Source: Thermus caldilimi
GTDB lineage: Bacteria > Deinococcota > Deinococci > Deinococcales > Thermaceae
Assembly (NCBI RefSeq): GCF_004684245.1
Contig: NZ_CP038452.1
Coordinates: forward strand, 1,660,796 to 1,724,795
DNA length: 64,000 nt
Direction: 5' to 3'
Translations under genes and position numbers: made by a program
Notes under the pieces: generated by a model
What the model saw: only the letters and a program-made list of their open reading frames with translations
The model's database searches: none
Told to the model about the DNA's origin: nothing
Shown: positions 16,791-25,403 of the stretch, in pieces
How the letters are laid out: the number at the start of each line of letters is the position of its first letter
Position numbering within the stretch: position 1 is the first letter of the stretch

Positions 16791-17979
16791 CCTCACCATC
16801 TTAGACCTCCGGGACCGCAACTACCGCCTGGCGGTGCTCAACGGCTGGCTGGTGTGGCTGGGGGATACCTTCTTGAACCCCAACATCGTCCTCACCAGCT
16901 TCACCGCCACGCTGGGGGCCCCTGGGGCCCTGATCGGCCTCCTCCCCGCCTTGCTGCAGGCCGGGGGTATGATCCCCCAGGCCTTCCTGGCCCCCTACGT
17001 GGCCCGCTTTCCCCGCAAGATCGTGCTTTACCGGAAGGTGGCGGCCCTAAGGCTTTCCGGGGTGATCCTCATGGCCTTGGCCACCTTCTTCCTGGGTCCT
17101 TGGCCCCACCTCCTCCTTGCGGGCTTCCTCGTGGGCCTTCTCCTGAATGCCCTCTTCACCGGGGTTTCCAGCCTCCCCTTTTGGGAAGTGGTGGCCAAGA
17201 CCACGCCCGTGGAGCGCCGGGCCCACCTCTTCTCCGCCCGGAACCTCATCGGAGGGCTTCTGGCCTTCCTGGCGGGCTTTGGGGTCCGGGGAATCCTTGC
17301 CCTTCCCCTTCCCTTCCCCCTCCCCTACGCCCTCCTCTTCGCCCTGGGAGCTTTGGCCTTTGGCACGGGCTGGTACCTTTTCGGCCTCACCCGGGAGCCG
17401 GAAGAACCCCCCAAGGAGGAAAGGATCTCCCTGGGCCTACCCCTCGAGCACCAAGGCTTCCGCCGCTACCTCCGGGTGCGGGTTCTCCTGGGCCTTGCGG
17501 GGATGGCCGAGCCCTTTTATGCGGTGTATGCGGTGCGCACCCTGGGACAGGGACAGGAGCTGGGCCTTTACCTCTCCCTTTACGCCCTTTCCTTCACCTT
17601 TTCCAACCTGCTTTGGGCCAGGCTGGCGGAGCGAGGCTCCAAGGGAGTCCTCCAGGCCGGGGCTTTCCTGGCCCTCCTCGCTCCCCTTCTGGCCCTTCTC
17701 CTCCCCGGGCACCTCTTCGGTTTGGTCTTCCTTCTCCAGGGGGCCTACCTGGCCGCCTTGGGGCTTTCCACCACCACCTACCTCCTGAACCTGGCTCCAC
17801 CCGAAGAGCGTAGCGCCTTCATCGGCCTGGCCAACACCGTGGCCGGGGTCTTCGCCTTCGCCACCGTCCTGGGAGGATGGGTGGCCGACAGCCTGGGGTT
17901 TTCCAGCCTCTTCCTCCTGGCAGCCTCTTTCTACGCCTGGGCCTTTTACGCCGGGAGGAAACTCCCCCAAGAGGGGTAA
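16756..17979 (+). CDS. Major facilitator superfamily transporter
   Basis: A 407-aa inner-membrane carrier with about 12 hydrophobic segments in two halves and a central charged linker (REPEEPPKEERISLGLPLEHQ). The start is uncertain: ATG 16756 lies inside the divergent gene and 9 bases after TAGCGT (16741-16746), while the conserved part (NYRLAVLNGWLVW) begins about 20 residues later, where only a GTG at 16834 is available. The substrate cannot be inferred. Confidence 0.75.
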   Translation: MWKGPREGRSNILTILDLRDRNYRLAVLNGWLVWLGDTFLNPNIVLTSFTATLGAPGALIGLLPALLQAGGMIPQAFLAPYVARFPRKIVLYRKVAALRLSGVILMALATFFLGPWPHLLLAGFLVGLLLNALFTGVSSLPFWEVVAKTTPVERRAHLFSARNLIGGLLAFLAGFGVRGILALPLPFPLPYALLFALGALAFGTGWYLFGLTREPEEPPKEERISLGLPLEHQGFRRYLRVRVLLGLAGMAEPFYAVYAVRTLGQGQELGLYLSLYALSFTFSNLLWARLAERGSKGVLQAGAFLALLAPLLALLLPGHLFGLVFLLQGAYLAALGLSTTTYLLNLAPPEERSAFIGLANTVAGVFAFATVLGGWVADSLGFSSLFLLAASFYAWAFYAGRKLPQEG

Positions 17980-18130
17980 AGACGGGAAAAGCCCCGTGGG
18001 CCAAAGGCTTCCATCCAGCTTATCCACGCCCCTGCCCATGCGGGTTCGGTTCCGGCATCCCCTGCAAACCCTGGGTTTACCCCAAGTCCTCGGCTTAGCT
18101 GAATCCATCCCCACCGGCCACGGGGCTGTG

Positions 18131-18136
18131 TATAGT
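18131..18136 (+). promoter_or_regulatory. -10 box TATAGT of thrS
   Basis: TATAGT ends 7 bases before the thrS ATG, so the mRNA should be leaderless. No T-box-like leader fits here. The 164 bp between the MFS stop and thrS hold only a weak hairpin (ACGGG/CCCGT at about 17982-17997) besides this. Confidence 0.65.
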
Positions 18137-18143
18137 AGGGTTC

Positions 18144-20123
18144 ATGGTGGTCTATCTACCGGATGGGAAGGCCCTCGAGGTGGAGGAAGGAGCCACCGCC
18201 TGGGACGTGGCCCGGGCCATAGGCCCGGGGCTGGCCAGGGCGGCCGTGGGGGCCTTGGTGAACGGGGAGGTTTACGACCTCCTCAAACCCCTTCCCCCAG
18301 GGGCCCAGGTGCGCATCCTCACCGAAAAGGACCCTGAGTACCCGCTTCTCTTCCGCCACACCCTGGCCCACGTCCTAGCCCAGGCGGTGAAGGAGTTCTT
18401 CGCCGAAAAGGGTTACGACCCGGAAAGCGTGCGGCTTGGGGTGGGGCCGGTGATCGAAAAGGGCTTTTACTACGACATCGATGCCCCTGAACCCATCTCC
18501 GACGAGGACCTGCCCGCCATAGAGGAGAGGATGCGGGCCATCATCGCCAAAGACCTTCCCATGCGCCGCTTTGTGCTGCCCAGGGAGGTGGCCCTTTCCC
18601 GCTACCAGGGCAAGGACCCCTACAAAACCGAGCTCATCCTGGACCTGCCCGAGGGCGAGGAGATCAGCTTTTACCAGCAAGGGGACGAGGCCTACGGCTT
18701 CACCGACCTCTGCCGCGGGCCCCACGTGCCCTCCACGGGCCGTATTCCCCCCCACTTCAAGCTCACCCACGTGGCCGGGGCCTACTGGCGGGGGGATGAG
18801 AAAAGGCCCATGCTCCAGCGGGTCTACGGGGTGGCCTTCCGCACCGCCGAGGAGCTTAAGGAATACCTTTGGCAGCTGGAGGAGGCCAAAAGGCGGGACC
18901 ACCGCCGCCTGGGGCGGGAGCTGGAGCTTTTCCTGATAGACCCCATGGTGGGCAAGGGCCTGGTGCTTTGGCTTCCCAAGGGGAACGTGATCCGCGAGGA
19001 GCTCATGGCCTTCATGCGGGAGGAGCAGATCCGGCGGGGCTACCAGCTGGTCACCACCCCCCACATCGGTAGCCTGGAGCTCTACCGAACCAGCGGCCAC
19101 TACCCCTACTATGCGGAAAGCCAGTTTCCTCCCATCAGCTTCAAGGAAAGGGGCGAGGAGGAGGAGTACCTCTTAAAGCCCATGAACTGCCCCCACCACA
19201 TCCGCATCTACGCCTTTAAGAAGCGCTCCTACCGCGAGCTTCCCCTGAGGATCGCCGAGTTCGGCACCGTCTACCGCTACGAGAAGGCGGGGGAGCTTCT
19301 GGGCTTGACCCGGGTGCGGGGCTTCACCCAGGACGACGCCCACCTCTTCTGTACCCCCGAGCAGGTGAAGGAGGAGTTCTTGGGGGTCTTGGACTTGGTC
19401 CTGAAAGTGCTTTCCACCCTGGGCCTTAAGGACTATAGGGCCCGCATCGGCACCCGGGACCCTAAGAGCGACAAGTACGTGGGGGATGAAACCAAATGGT
19501 CCCTGGCGGAAAGGCAGATTGAGGAGGCGGCCCTGGAAGCTGGCCTCCACTACACGGTGGAGGAAGGGGATGCCGCCTTTTATGGCCCCAAGCTGGACTT
19601 CGTGGTGAAGGACGCTTTGGGAAGGGAGTGGCAGCTTGGCACCATCCAGGTGGACTACAACCTCCCCGAGCGCTTCGGCCTCACCTATGTGGGGTCGGAT
19701 GGGGCCGAGCACCGCCCGGTCATGATCCACCGCGCCCCCTTTGGCTCTTTGGAGCGCTTCATCGGCATCCTCATCGAGCACTTCGCCGGAAACTTTCCCC
19801 TCTGGCTCGCCCCGGTGCAGGTGGTGGTGGTGCCAGTTTCGGAAAAACAGGAGGACTACGCCAAGGAGGTGGTCTTTAGGCTCAAGGAAGCGGGCCTTAG
19901 GGCCGAGGCCGACCTCCGCCCGGAGCGCATGCAGGCCCGTATCCGCGACGCTGAGCTGCAGAAGGTGCCCTATGTCCTGGTGGTGGGGGACAGGGAAAAG
20001 GCCGAGGGCACGGTTAGCGTCCGCAGGCGGCTGAAGGGGAACCTGGGAAGCATGCCCCTGGCCACCTTCCTCGAGGCCGCCTTTAAGGAATACAAGGAAC
20101 GCCTTTTGGAGCCAGCCTTCTGA
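18144..20123 (+). CDS. thrS: Threonyl-tRNA synthetase
   Basis: A 659-aa class II synthetase. Residues 1-60 are the TGS domain. The editing domain follows (HTLAHVLAQAV supplies an HxxxH pair). The catalytic core carries the zinc-site cysteine in MNCPHH, plus motif 2 (EFGTVYRYEKAGEL) and motif 3 (PVMIHRAPFGSLERF). The anticodon-binding domain is C-terminal. Length is normal. The stop shares one base with the start of the PaaX-like gene (TGATG), so the regulator is translationally coupled to thrS. Confidence 0.97.
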   Translation: MVVYLPDGKALEVEEGATAWDVARAIGPGLARAAVGALVNGEVYDLLKPLPPGAQVRILTEKDPEYPLLFRHTLAHVLAQAVKEFFAEKGYDPESVRLGVGPVIEKGFYYDIDAPEPISDEDLPAIEERMRAIIAKDLPMRRFVLPREVALSRYQGKDPYKTELILDLPEGEEISFYQQGDEAYGFTDLCRGPHVPSTGRIPPHFKLTHVAGAYWRGDEKRPMLQRVYGVAFRTAEELKEYLWQLEEAKRRDHRRLGRELELFLIDPMVGKGLVLWLPKGNVIREELMAFMREEQIRRGYQLVTTPHIGSLELYRTSGHYPYYAESQFPPISFKERGEEEEYLLKPMNCPHHIRIYAFKKRSYRELPLRIAEFGTVYRYEKAGELLGLTRVRGFTQDDAHLFCTPEQVKEEFLGVLDLVLKVLSTLGLKDYRARIGTRDPKSDKYVGDETKWSLAERQIEEAALEAGLHYTVEEGDAAFYGPKLDFVVKDALGREWQLGTIQVDYNLPERFGLTYVGSDGAEHRPVMIHRAPFGSLERFIGILIEHFAGNFPLWLAPVQVVVVPVSEKQEDYAKEVVFRLKEAGLRAEADLRPERMQARIRDAELQKVPYVLVVGDREKAEGTVSVRRRLKGNLGSMPLATFLEAAFKEYKERLLEPAF

Positions 20124-20905
20124 TGCGGGCCAGGTCCACCATCTTCACCCTCTTTGTGGAATACATCTACCCGGAACGGCGCGCCCGGGTGCGGGACCTC
20201 ATCACCATGATGGAGGTCTTAGGCTTCTCCGAGGGAGCGGTGAGGGCGGCCCTTTCCCGGAGCGCCAAAAGGGGCTGGGTGGTGCCAGAGCGGCGGGGGC
20301 GCATAGCCTACTATGCCCTTTCCGACCGGGTCTACTGGCAGGTGCGCCAGGTTCGGCGGCGCCTCTACGAGGCCAGGACCTCCTGGGACGGGCGTTTCCT
20401 CCTGGTCCTGCCGGAAGGCCCCAGGGAACGGGGGGAAAGGGAACGCTTCCGGCGGGAGATGGCCCTTTTGGGCTACGGTAGCCTGCAAAGCGGGGTCTAC
20501 CTGGGGGCGGGGGTGGACCTCGCCGCCACCCAGGAGCTCCTCGCCTTCTACGGGCTTTCCGCCACCCTCTTCCGGGCGGAACACCTCGGGCCGAAGGAGG
20601 AAGTGCTCCGCGCCTTTTCCCTTAAGGAGGCCTCGACCCATTACCAAACCCTCTTCTCCAGCGTGCCCCCGGTGCTCGAGGACCCCCTCTTGGCCTTCCG
20701 GACCTTGACCCGCCTGGTGCACGAGATGCGCAAGCTCCTTTTCCTGGACCCTCTTCTTCCCCCCGAGCTCCTGCCCCCCTCCTTCCCAGGCCCCTCCGCC
20801 CGGCAGGGTTTCCTTACCCTTCGGGAAACCCTTTACCGGCAGGCTGAACCTTTCCTTAAAAAGCTCTCCCTCCCCCTCTCAGCCCTCTCACCCCGGGCAG
20901 GATAA
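20123..20905 (+). CDS. PaaX-like transcriptional regulator
   Basis: A 260-aa protein of the PaaX family. An N-terminal winged helix (LGFSEGAVRAALSRSAKRGW) is followed by the PaaX core and a helical C-terminal domain. In Escherichia coli PaaX represses phenylacetate degradation through phenylacetyl-CoA. No paa genes are in this window, so the ligand is unknown. Translation is coupled to thrS by a one-base overlap, which is an odd partner. Two sugar-binding-protein genes follow and are possible targets. Confidence 0.8.
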   Translation: MRARSTIFTLFVEYIYPERRARVRDLITMMEVLGFSEGAVRAALSRSAKRGWVVPERRGRIAYYALSDRVYWQVRQVRRRLYEARTSWDGRFLLVLPEGPRERGERERFRREMALLGYGSLQSGVYLGAGVDLAATQELLAFYGLSATLFRAEHLGPKEEVLRAFSLKEASTHYQTLFSSVPPVLEDPLLAFRTLTRLVHEMRKLLFLDPLLPPELLPPSFPGPSARQGFLTLRETLYRQAEPFLKKLSLPLSALSPRAG

Positions 20906-20915
20906 CCTTTAGGGG

Positions 20916-22106
20916 ATGAGGCGGTTTCTATCCCTTCCCCTAGTCCTGGCCACCCTGGCCCAAGCCCAGGTGGTCATCCCCTTCTGGCACACGGCGGGCC
21001 CCCCAGGGAATACTGTCCTGGAGGAGGCTATAAAAAGCTTCAACGAGTCCCAGCGCACCTACCGCCTAGAAGCCCGCTACGTGGGGGACTACCGGGAGGC
21101 GGGGGTCAAGCTCCTGGCCGCCTTGCGCTCGGGAGGGGCCCCGGTCCTTTTCCACGGGGAGCTTTCCTTCCTCCCCCGCCTGGCCCAGGAAGGGGTGGCC
21201 TTGGCCCTGAACCCCTACCTCCAGAACCTGCCCAAGGACTTGTACCCGGAGATGATGCGAACCACCCAGGTCCGGGGGCAGACCTATGGCCTTCCCTTGG
21301 GGCTATCCGTGCCCGTCCTCTACTACAACAAGGATGCCTTCCGCGCCCGCGGCCTTAAGCCCCCCAGGACCTGGGCCGAGGTGGAGGAAGCTGCCAGCAG
21401 GCTCACCAGCCGCACCAGCAAGGGGCTTGTCATCTCCACCGATATCTGGAGCTTTAACGCCCTCGTCATGAGCCTGGGGGGTAGCTTGGTCAGGGATGGG
21501 CTTCCTGCCTTCACCTCTAAGGAGGTGGTGGAGGCCTTGGAGATGCTGTACCGCATGGTGCAAAAAGGGCACGCCCAGGCCAGGAACCTGGCCGAGGCCC
21601 AGTTCGCCGTGGCGGATTTTCTGCGCACCAAGGCCTTCATGGGCATCGGCCCCACCACCGCCTTGCCGGTGGTGCTTTCCCAAACCTCCTTGCCCTTTGG
21701 CGTGGGCATGGCCCCCCTGCCCAGGCGGGAAGGGGGCGCGGTACCCCTTTCCGGGGCGGCCCTGGCGGTGCTCAAGGGGGCAAGCCCGGAGCAAGCCCGG
21801 GGGGCCGTGGCCTTCTGGCTCCACTTCTTGGATCCCAAGCGGCAGGCGGAGTGGGTGCGGACCACCTGGTACCTGCCCTTGCGGAAAGAAGCGGAAAGGG
21901 AGCTCGCCGACTTCCTGAAAGACCCCGAAAGGCAGGCGGTCTTCGCCCAGGCGGAGGTGGGGCGCCCCTGGAACCAGGACCCGGAGCTGGTGGTCTGGTA
22001 CAGCTACCTGGAGGAAGCCCTGGAACGAAGCCTGAAGCAGGGGGTGAAGCCCCAGGTGGCCCTCGAGGAGGCCCAGAGGAAGGCCATGGCAGCGGAAAGG
22101 CGCTAG
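20916..22106 (+). CDS. ABC sugar/glycerol-phosphate binding protein, copy 1
   Basis: A 396-aa periplasmic solute-binding protein of the UgpB/MalE-like cluster. It has a signal peptide ending ATLAQA, then the typical start VVIPFWHTAGPPGNTVLEE and the hinge motif GLPLGLSVPVLYYNKDAF. ATG 20916 lies 7 bases after TAACCT (20903-20908), which overlaps the PaaX-gene stop, so it has its own leaderless promoter. A paralogue follows. No permease or ATPase gene is nearby, so its importer partner is elsewhere. Confidence 0.85.
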   Translation: MRRFLSLPLVLATLAQAQVVIPFWHTAGPPGNTVLEEAIKSFNESQRTYRLEARYVGDYREAGVKLLAALRSGGAPVLFHGELSFLPRLAQEGVALALNPYLQNLPKDLYPEMMRTTQVRGQTYGLPLGLSVPVLYYNKDAFRARGLKPPRTWAEVEEAASRLTSRTSKGLVISTDIWSFNALVMSLGGSLVRDGLPAFTSKEVVEALEMLYRMVQKGHAQARNLAEAQFAVADFLRTKAFMGIGPTTALPVVLSQTSLPFGVGMAPLPRREGGAVPLSGAALAVLKGASPEQARGAVAFWLHFLDPKRQAEWVRTTWYLPLRKEAERELADFLKDPERQAVFAQAEVGRPWNQDPELVVWYSYLEEALERSLKQGVKPQVALEEAQRKAMAAERR

Positions 22107-22110
22107 GCGG

Positions 22111-22147
22111 TTGACGCCCTCTTGACAAAAGGGATGGTACAATCCCT
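22111..22147 (+). promoter_or_regulatory. Promoter of second binding protein with inverted repeat over -10
   Basis: TACAAT (22138-22143) ends 7 bases before ATG 22151. AGGGAT and ATCCCT (22130-22135, 22142-22147) form an 18-bp inverted repeat that straddles the -10 box. Upstream are two TTGAC copies at 22111 and 22122, 11 bp apart. Neither is at standard -35 spacing, so the copies may be regulator half-sites. Confidence 0.5.
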
Positions 22148-22150
22148 CCC

Positions 22151-23347
22151 ATGAAAAAGCTGTTGGCCTTGGCCCTTTTCCTCCTCCCCGCCCTGGCCCA
22201 GGTGGAGGTTTCCTTCTGGCACGCCATGGACGGCCCGGCGGGGAGGCTTCTCGCCACCTTCGCACAGGAGTTCAACGCCCGCCAAGGGCTCTACCGGGTG
22301 GTGCCCCAGTATGCGGGGGACTACCGGGACGCGGAGACCAAGCTGGTGGCCGCCCTGCGCACCGGAGCACAACCCGTCCTCTTCCAAGCGGAGATCTCCT
22401 TCTTCCCCCGACTGGTGGGGGAAGGCCGCGCCCTGGCCCTGGACCCCTACCTGAACCTGGACAAGGCCTTTGTGGACGATCTCTTTGAGCCAGCCTGGAA
22501 CTACGGGGTCATGGAGGAGCGTCGCTACGGCCTGCCCCTCAACACCTCCACCCCCGTGCTCTTCTACAACCTGGACGCCTTCCGGGCCAAGGGGCTTAAA
22601 GCCCCGAGGAACTGGAAGGAGTTCGAGGAGGTGGCCAAGGCCCTCACCTCCCGCCAGGCCAAGGGCTTCATCTTCGTCACCGACCCCCAGGCCTGGCTCT
22701 TCGAGGCCATGGTGACCAGCCGGGGGGGGAGCCTGGTCAAGGATGGGAAGCCCAACTTCGCCTCCAAGGAGGCCCTCGAGGCCCTGGAGATGCTCTGGCG
22801 CTTAAACCGCGCCGGAGCCCTTTCCGCCCGGAGTATGGCCGAGGCCACCTTCGCCCAGCTGGACTTCGTGCGCACCAAGGGCATGATGGTCATGGCCTCC
22901 ATCGCCAACTGGCCTGCGGCGGAGAACTACTCCTTCGCCTTCACCCTGGGGGTGGCCCCCGTGCCCCGGGAACCGGGGGGTAAGGTCCCCTTGGGCGGAG
23001 CCCAGCTGGTGGTCCTCAAGGGGGCCTCGGAGGCCCAGGTGCGGGGGGCCTTGGAGTTCTGGCGCTACCTGATGGAGCCCCAAAACGTGGCCCGCTGGGT
23101 GCAGGCCAGCTACTACGTGCCCGTGCGTAAGTCCGCCCTTCCCCTCCTGGAGGGCTTCTACCGGGAAAACCCTTTCCGCAAGGTGGCCTTTGAGCAGATC
23201 GCCCATGCCCAGGAACGCCCCCGCATTCCCCAGTTCTCCGCTTGGGCGAGCCTCTTGGCCGAGGCCCTGGAGAAGAGCCTGAAGGGGGGCATCCCGCCGC
23301 AAAAAGCCCTGGAGGAAGCCCAGCGCAAGGCCGAGGCCATCCGCTGA
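22151..23347 (+). CDS. ABC sugar/glycerol-phosphate binding protein, copy 2
   Basis: A 398-aa paralogue of the preceding gene. The signal peptide is MKKLLALALFLLPALA, then QVEVSFWHAMDGPAGRLL and the hinge GLPLNTSTPVLFYNLDAF. The two copies align along their length but are clearly diverged, so the duplication is old and the ligands may differ. It has its own promoter with an inverted repeat over the -10 box. Its stop is 19 bp before the TIM-barrel gene. Confidence 0.87.
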   Translation: MKKLLALALFLLPALAQVEVSFWHAMDGPAGRLLATFAQEFNARQGLYRVVPQYAGDYRDAETKLVAALRTGAQPVLFQAEISFFPRLVGEGRALALDPYLNLDKAFVDDLFEPAWNYGVMEERRYGLPLNTSTPVLFYNLDAFRAKGLKAPRNWKEFEEVAKALTSRQAKGFIFVTDPQAWLFEAMVTSRGGSLVKDGKPNFASKEALEALEMLWRLNRAGALSARSMAEATFAQLDFVRTKGMMVMASIANWPAAENYSFAFTLGVAPVPREPGGKVPLGGAQLVVLKGASEAQVRGALEFWRYLMEPQNVARWVQASYYVPVRKSALPLLEGFYRENPFRKVAFEQIAHAQERPRIPQFSAWASLLAEALEKSLKGGIPPQKALEEAQRKAEAIR

Positions 23348-23365
23348 GGCCCTAAAATGGCAGGG

Positions 23366-24133
23366 ATGCGCCTAGGCTTTAGCCCCTTTAACGCGGAGAT
23401 CGGTTACGAGGAGGCCTTCCGCCTGGCGGCAGAGCTCGGGGTGGACCTGGAGGTGCCCTACGACCTGCACGAGGTCCTGCCCCTTCCCGACGCCAAGACC
23501 TTGCGGGCCACGGGGGAGGCCCTGGGAGTAGGGTTCACCCTGCACCTTCCCTTCGTGGAGATGAACCCGGCTAGCCTCATCCCCAGCGTCCGTGCCTTGG
23601 CCGAGGAGCGCCTCAAGCGGGCCCTGGAGTTTGGCGAGGTCCTGGGGGCCAAGGTGGGGGTGCTCCACACCGGCCAGGTGCCCGTGCGCCACCCCATGGC
23701 CTTAAGCCTGGCCCGGGAGGCCTTGGAAAAGACCCTCTCCGCCCTCCTTCCCCTTCCCTTCCCCGTGGCTTTGGAAAACCTGGCCCTTTCCGAGGAGGAC
23801 CTCCTCCGGGGCCCGGAGGAGCTAAAGGCCCTCCTGAACCGCTTCCCCCAGTACGGCTTCTGCCTGGATGTGGGCCACGCCCTGGTGGAGCTGGGTCCCC
23901 TGGGTCCCTTCCTCTACTGGGAGGCCCTAGGAGACCGGCTCATCCACCTGCACCTCCACGACAACCACGCCTGTAAGGATGACCACCTGCCCGTGGGCAC
24001 GGGAGCCGTCCCCTGGGAGAGGCTGGCCCCCTGGCTGAGGAGCTTCCCCGCCACCGCGGCCCTCGAGGTGGGCGGGGGCACTCAGGGAGTGCGGCAAAGC
24101 CTTTCCCGCCTGCAGGCCCTCCTTGCCTCCTAA
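23366..24133 (+). CDS. Xylose-isomerase-like TIM-barrel protein
   Basis: A 255-aa protein of the sugar-phosphate isomerase/epimerase or endonuclease IV-like barrel superfamily. Metal-ligand candidates are visible: HLPF, VLHTG, ENLA, CLDVGHA and HLHLHDNH. ATG 23366 is preferred to ATG 23357 because TAAAAT (23353-23358) overlaps the earlier ATG and ends 7 bases before the later one. Context with two sugar-binding proteins suggests sugar metabolism, but the reaction is unknown. Confidence 0.75.
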   Translation: MRLGFSPFNAEIGYEEAFRLAAELGVDLEVPYDLHEVLPLPDAKTLRATGEALGVGFTLHLPFVEMNPASLIPSVRALAEERLKRALEFGEVLGAKVGVLHTGQVPVRHPMALSLAREALEKTLSALLPLPFPVALENLALSEEDLLRGPEELKALLNRFPQYGFCLDVGHALVELGPLGPFLYWEALGDRLIHLHLHDNHACKDDHLPVGTGAVPWERLAPWLRSFPATAALEVGGGTQGVRQSLSRLQALLAS

Positions 24134-24137
24134 GCCG

Positions 24138-24153
24138 CCCCTTCCTTAAGGGG
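24138..24153 (+). terminator. Short hairpin after the TIM-barrel gene
   Basis: CCCCTT and AAGGGG pair perfectly around a CCTT loop. No T tract follows, so termination may be weak. It separates the sugar genes from the fbc operon. Confidence 0.35.
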
Positions 24154-24180
24154 GGACATCTGTCCTTGCCGGGGTACGCT

Positions 24181-24210
24181 TATAGTAGTGGGGTGGGGGT
24201 TTGTACCCCC
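24181..24210 (+). promoter_or_regulatory. Promoter and leader hairpin of the fbcCXFB operon
   Basis: TATAGT at 24181-24186 is the best -10 box. Unlike most genes here a leader of about 37 bases follows. It contains GGGGGT-TTGT-ACCCCC (24195-24210), a perfect 6-bp hairpin, before the ribosome site GGGAGGCAG and ATG 24230. The leader hairpin could affect mRNA stability. Confidence 0.5.
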
Positions 24211-24229
24211 CTTCACAAAGGGAGGCAGA

Positions 24230-25393
24230 ATGGTCGTAGACCGGATCGAGGTGTACCTGGACGGGGCGGCGGAGCCCCTGGCGGTCCTGAAGGAACCCCC
24301 GTACCGACTCAACCTGGACACCCGAAAGATCCCCGATGGGGAGCATGTCCTGCGGGTGGTAACCCACTTCCGTGGCGGAGGCCAGGAGGTTCGAGAAATC
24401 CCCTTCACCGTTAACAACTACCCCGACGTGATGGTTCTGGGCCTGGACGAGGGCGGAGAGGTGGCGGGGACCCTCGAGCTCCGCCTGGCCGTGGGAGAAC
24501 CCGAGCTCCCCGTGGAGCCGGTGCGCTTCAACCCCATCTGGTACGTGGTGGCCTCGGTGGTGGTCCTGGGAGGGATCTGGGCCTACTTCGCCCTGAGCCC
24601 GGCCACAGAGAAGATCGTGGCCCAAGTGGCCCCTCCCGCTCAGGAGGCCCAGGCCCACGGCAACCAGGCAGCCCCTGTGGCCAACGTGGACCAGGCCCTC
24701 ATGGAGAAGGGCAAGTCCATCTACGAAACCCACTGCGCCGCCTGCCACCAGGCGAACGGCCAGGGCGTCCCCGGAGCCTTCCCGCCCCTGGCGGGCAACC
24801 CCAACCTCCAGGACGCCCAGAAGGTCCTAGAGGTGATCCAAAACGGCCTGCAAGGTCCCCTCACGGTCAACGGCCAAACCTACAACGGCCAAATGCCCGC
24901 CTTCGGCCAGCTCTCCCAGGAGGAGCGGGTGGCGGTGGCCACCTACATCCGCAACAGCTTCGGCAACAGCTTCGGGCCGGTGGAAACCGCCCCCGCGGGC
25001 GGGACCCAGGGCGCAGCCCCAGCCCCAGGGGCAGCCCCCGCAAGCCAGGCCATAAGCCCGCAGGAAGCCGCCACCTTGGCCAAGGAAGGGGAAGGCCTCT
25101 ACGCCCAGCACTGCGCCGCCTGCCACCAGGCGAACGGCCAGGGCGTCCCCGGAGCCTTCCCGCCCCTGGCGGGCAACCCCAACCTCCAGGACAAGACCTA
25201 CCACATCCAGGTGGTCCTAAACGGCCTGCAGAACAAGCCCATCACCGTGAACGGCCAAACCTACCAGGGGGCGATGCCCGCCTTTGGCCAGCTCTCCGAC
25301 CGGGAGATCGCCGCCATCCTCACCTACGAGCGCACCGCCTGGGGGAACAACCTGGGGCCGGTGAGCGAGGCGGAGGTGAAGGCCGCCCGCTGA
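24230..25393 (+). CDS. fbcC: Cytochrome c subunit of the bc complex, two heme sites
   Basis: A 387-aa membrane-anchored c-type cytochrome, first gene of a Thermus-type four-gene bc operon. About 100 N-terminal residues are soluble and beta-rich, a membrane helix spans roughly 104-123, then come two tandem cytochrome c domains. Heme motifs are C169-C172-H173 and C295-C298-H299 (both CAACH), each followed by a possible axial methionine in MPAFGQLS. An 84-bp stretch around each heme motif is identical. It carries electrons from the Rieske protein towards oxidases. ATG 24230 has a good ribosome site; the open frame upstream lies in the leader. Confidence 0.9.
   Translation: MVVDRIEVYLDGAAEPLAVLKEPPYRLNLDTRKIPDGEHVLRVVTHFRGGGQEVREIPFTVNNYPDVMVLGLDEGGEVAGTLELRLAVGEPELPVEPVRFNPIWYVVASVVVLGGIWAYFALSPATEKIVAQVAPPAQEAQAHGNQAAPVANVDQALMEKGKSIYETHCAACHQANGQGVPGAFPPLAGNPNLQDAQKVLEVIQNGLQGPLTVNGQTYNGQMPAFGQLSQEERVAVATYIRNSFGNSFGPVETAPAGGTQGAAPAPGAAPASQAISPQEAATLAKEGEGLYAQHCAACHQANGQGVPGAFPPLAGNPNLQDKTYHIQVVLNGLQNKPITVNGQTYQGAMPAFGQLSDREIAAILTYERTAWGNNLGPVSEAEVKAAR
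24731..24814 (+). repeat. 84-bp exact direct repeat in fbcC, first copy
   Basis: This stretch is identical base for base to 25109-25192 and covers the CAACH heme motif and the following 23 codons. The flanking bases differ on both sides. Confidence 0.93.
25109..25192 (+). repeat. 84-bp exact direct repeat in fbcC, second copy
   Basis: Second copy, in the same reading frame, 378 bp (126 codons) after the first. The sequence outside the identical block is only similar at protein level. Confidence 0.93.
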
Positions 25394-25403
25394 GGAGGTG
25401 CCC

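Noticed and set aside
18020-18028. TTATCCACG, one base from a DnaA box
   Set aside because: It is a single copy with no cluster of boxes and no dnaA or dnaN nearby, so it is not evidence for an origin.
17980-18143. Possible T-box or other leader before thrS
   Set aside because: TATAGT lies 7 bases before the ATG, so the mRNA should be leaderless. No T-box motif is seen.
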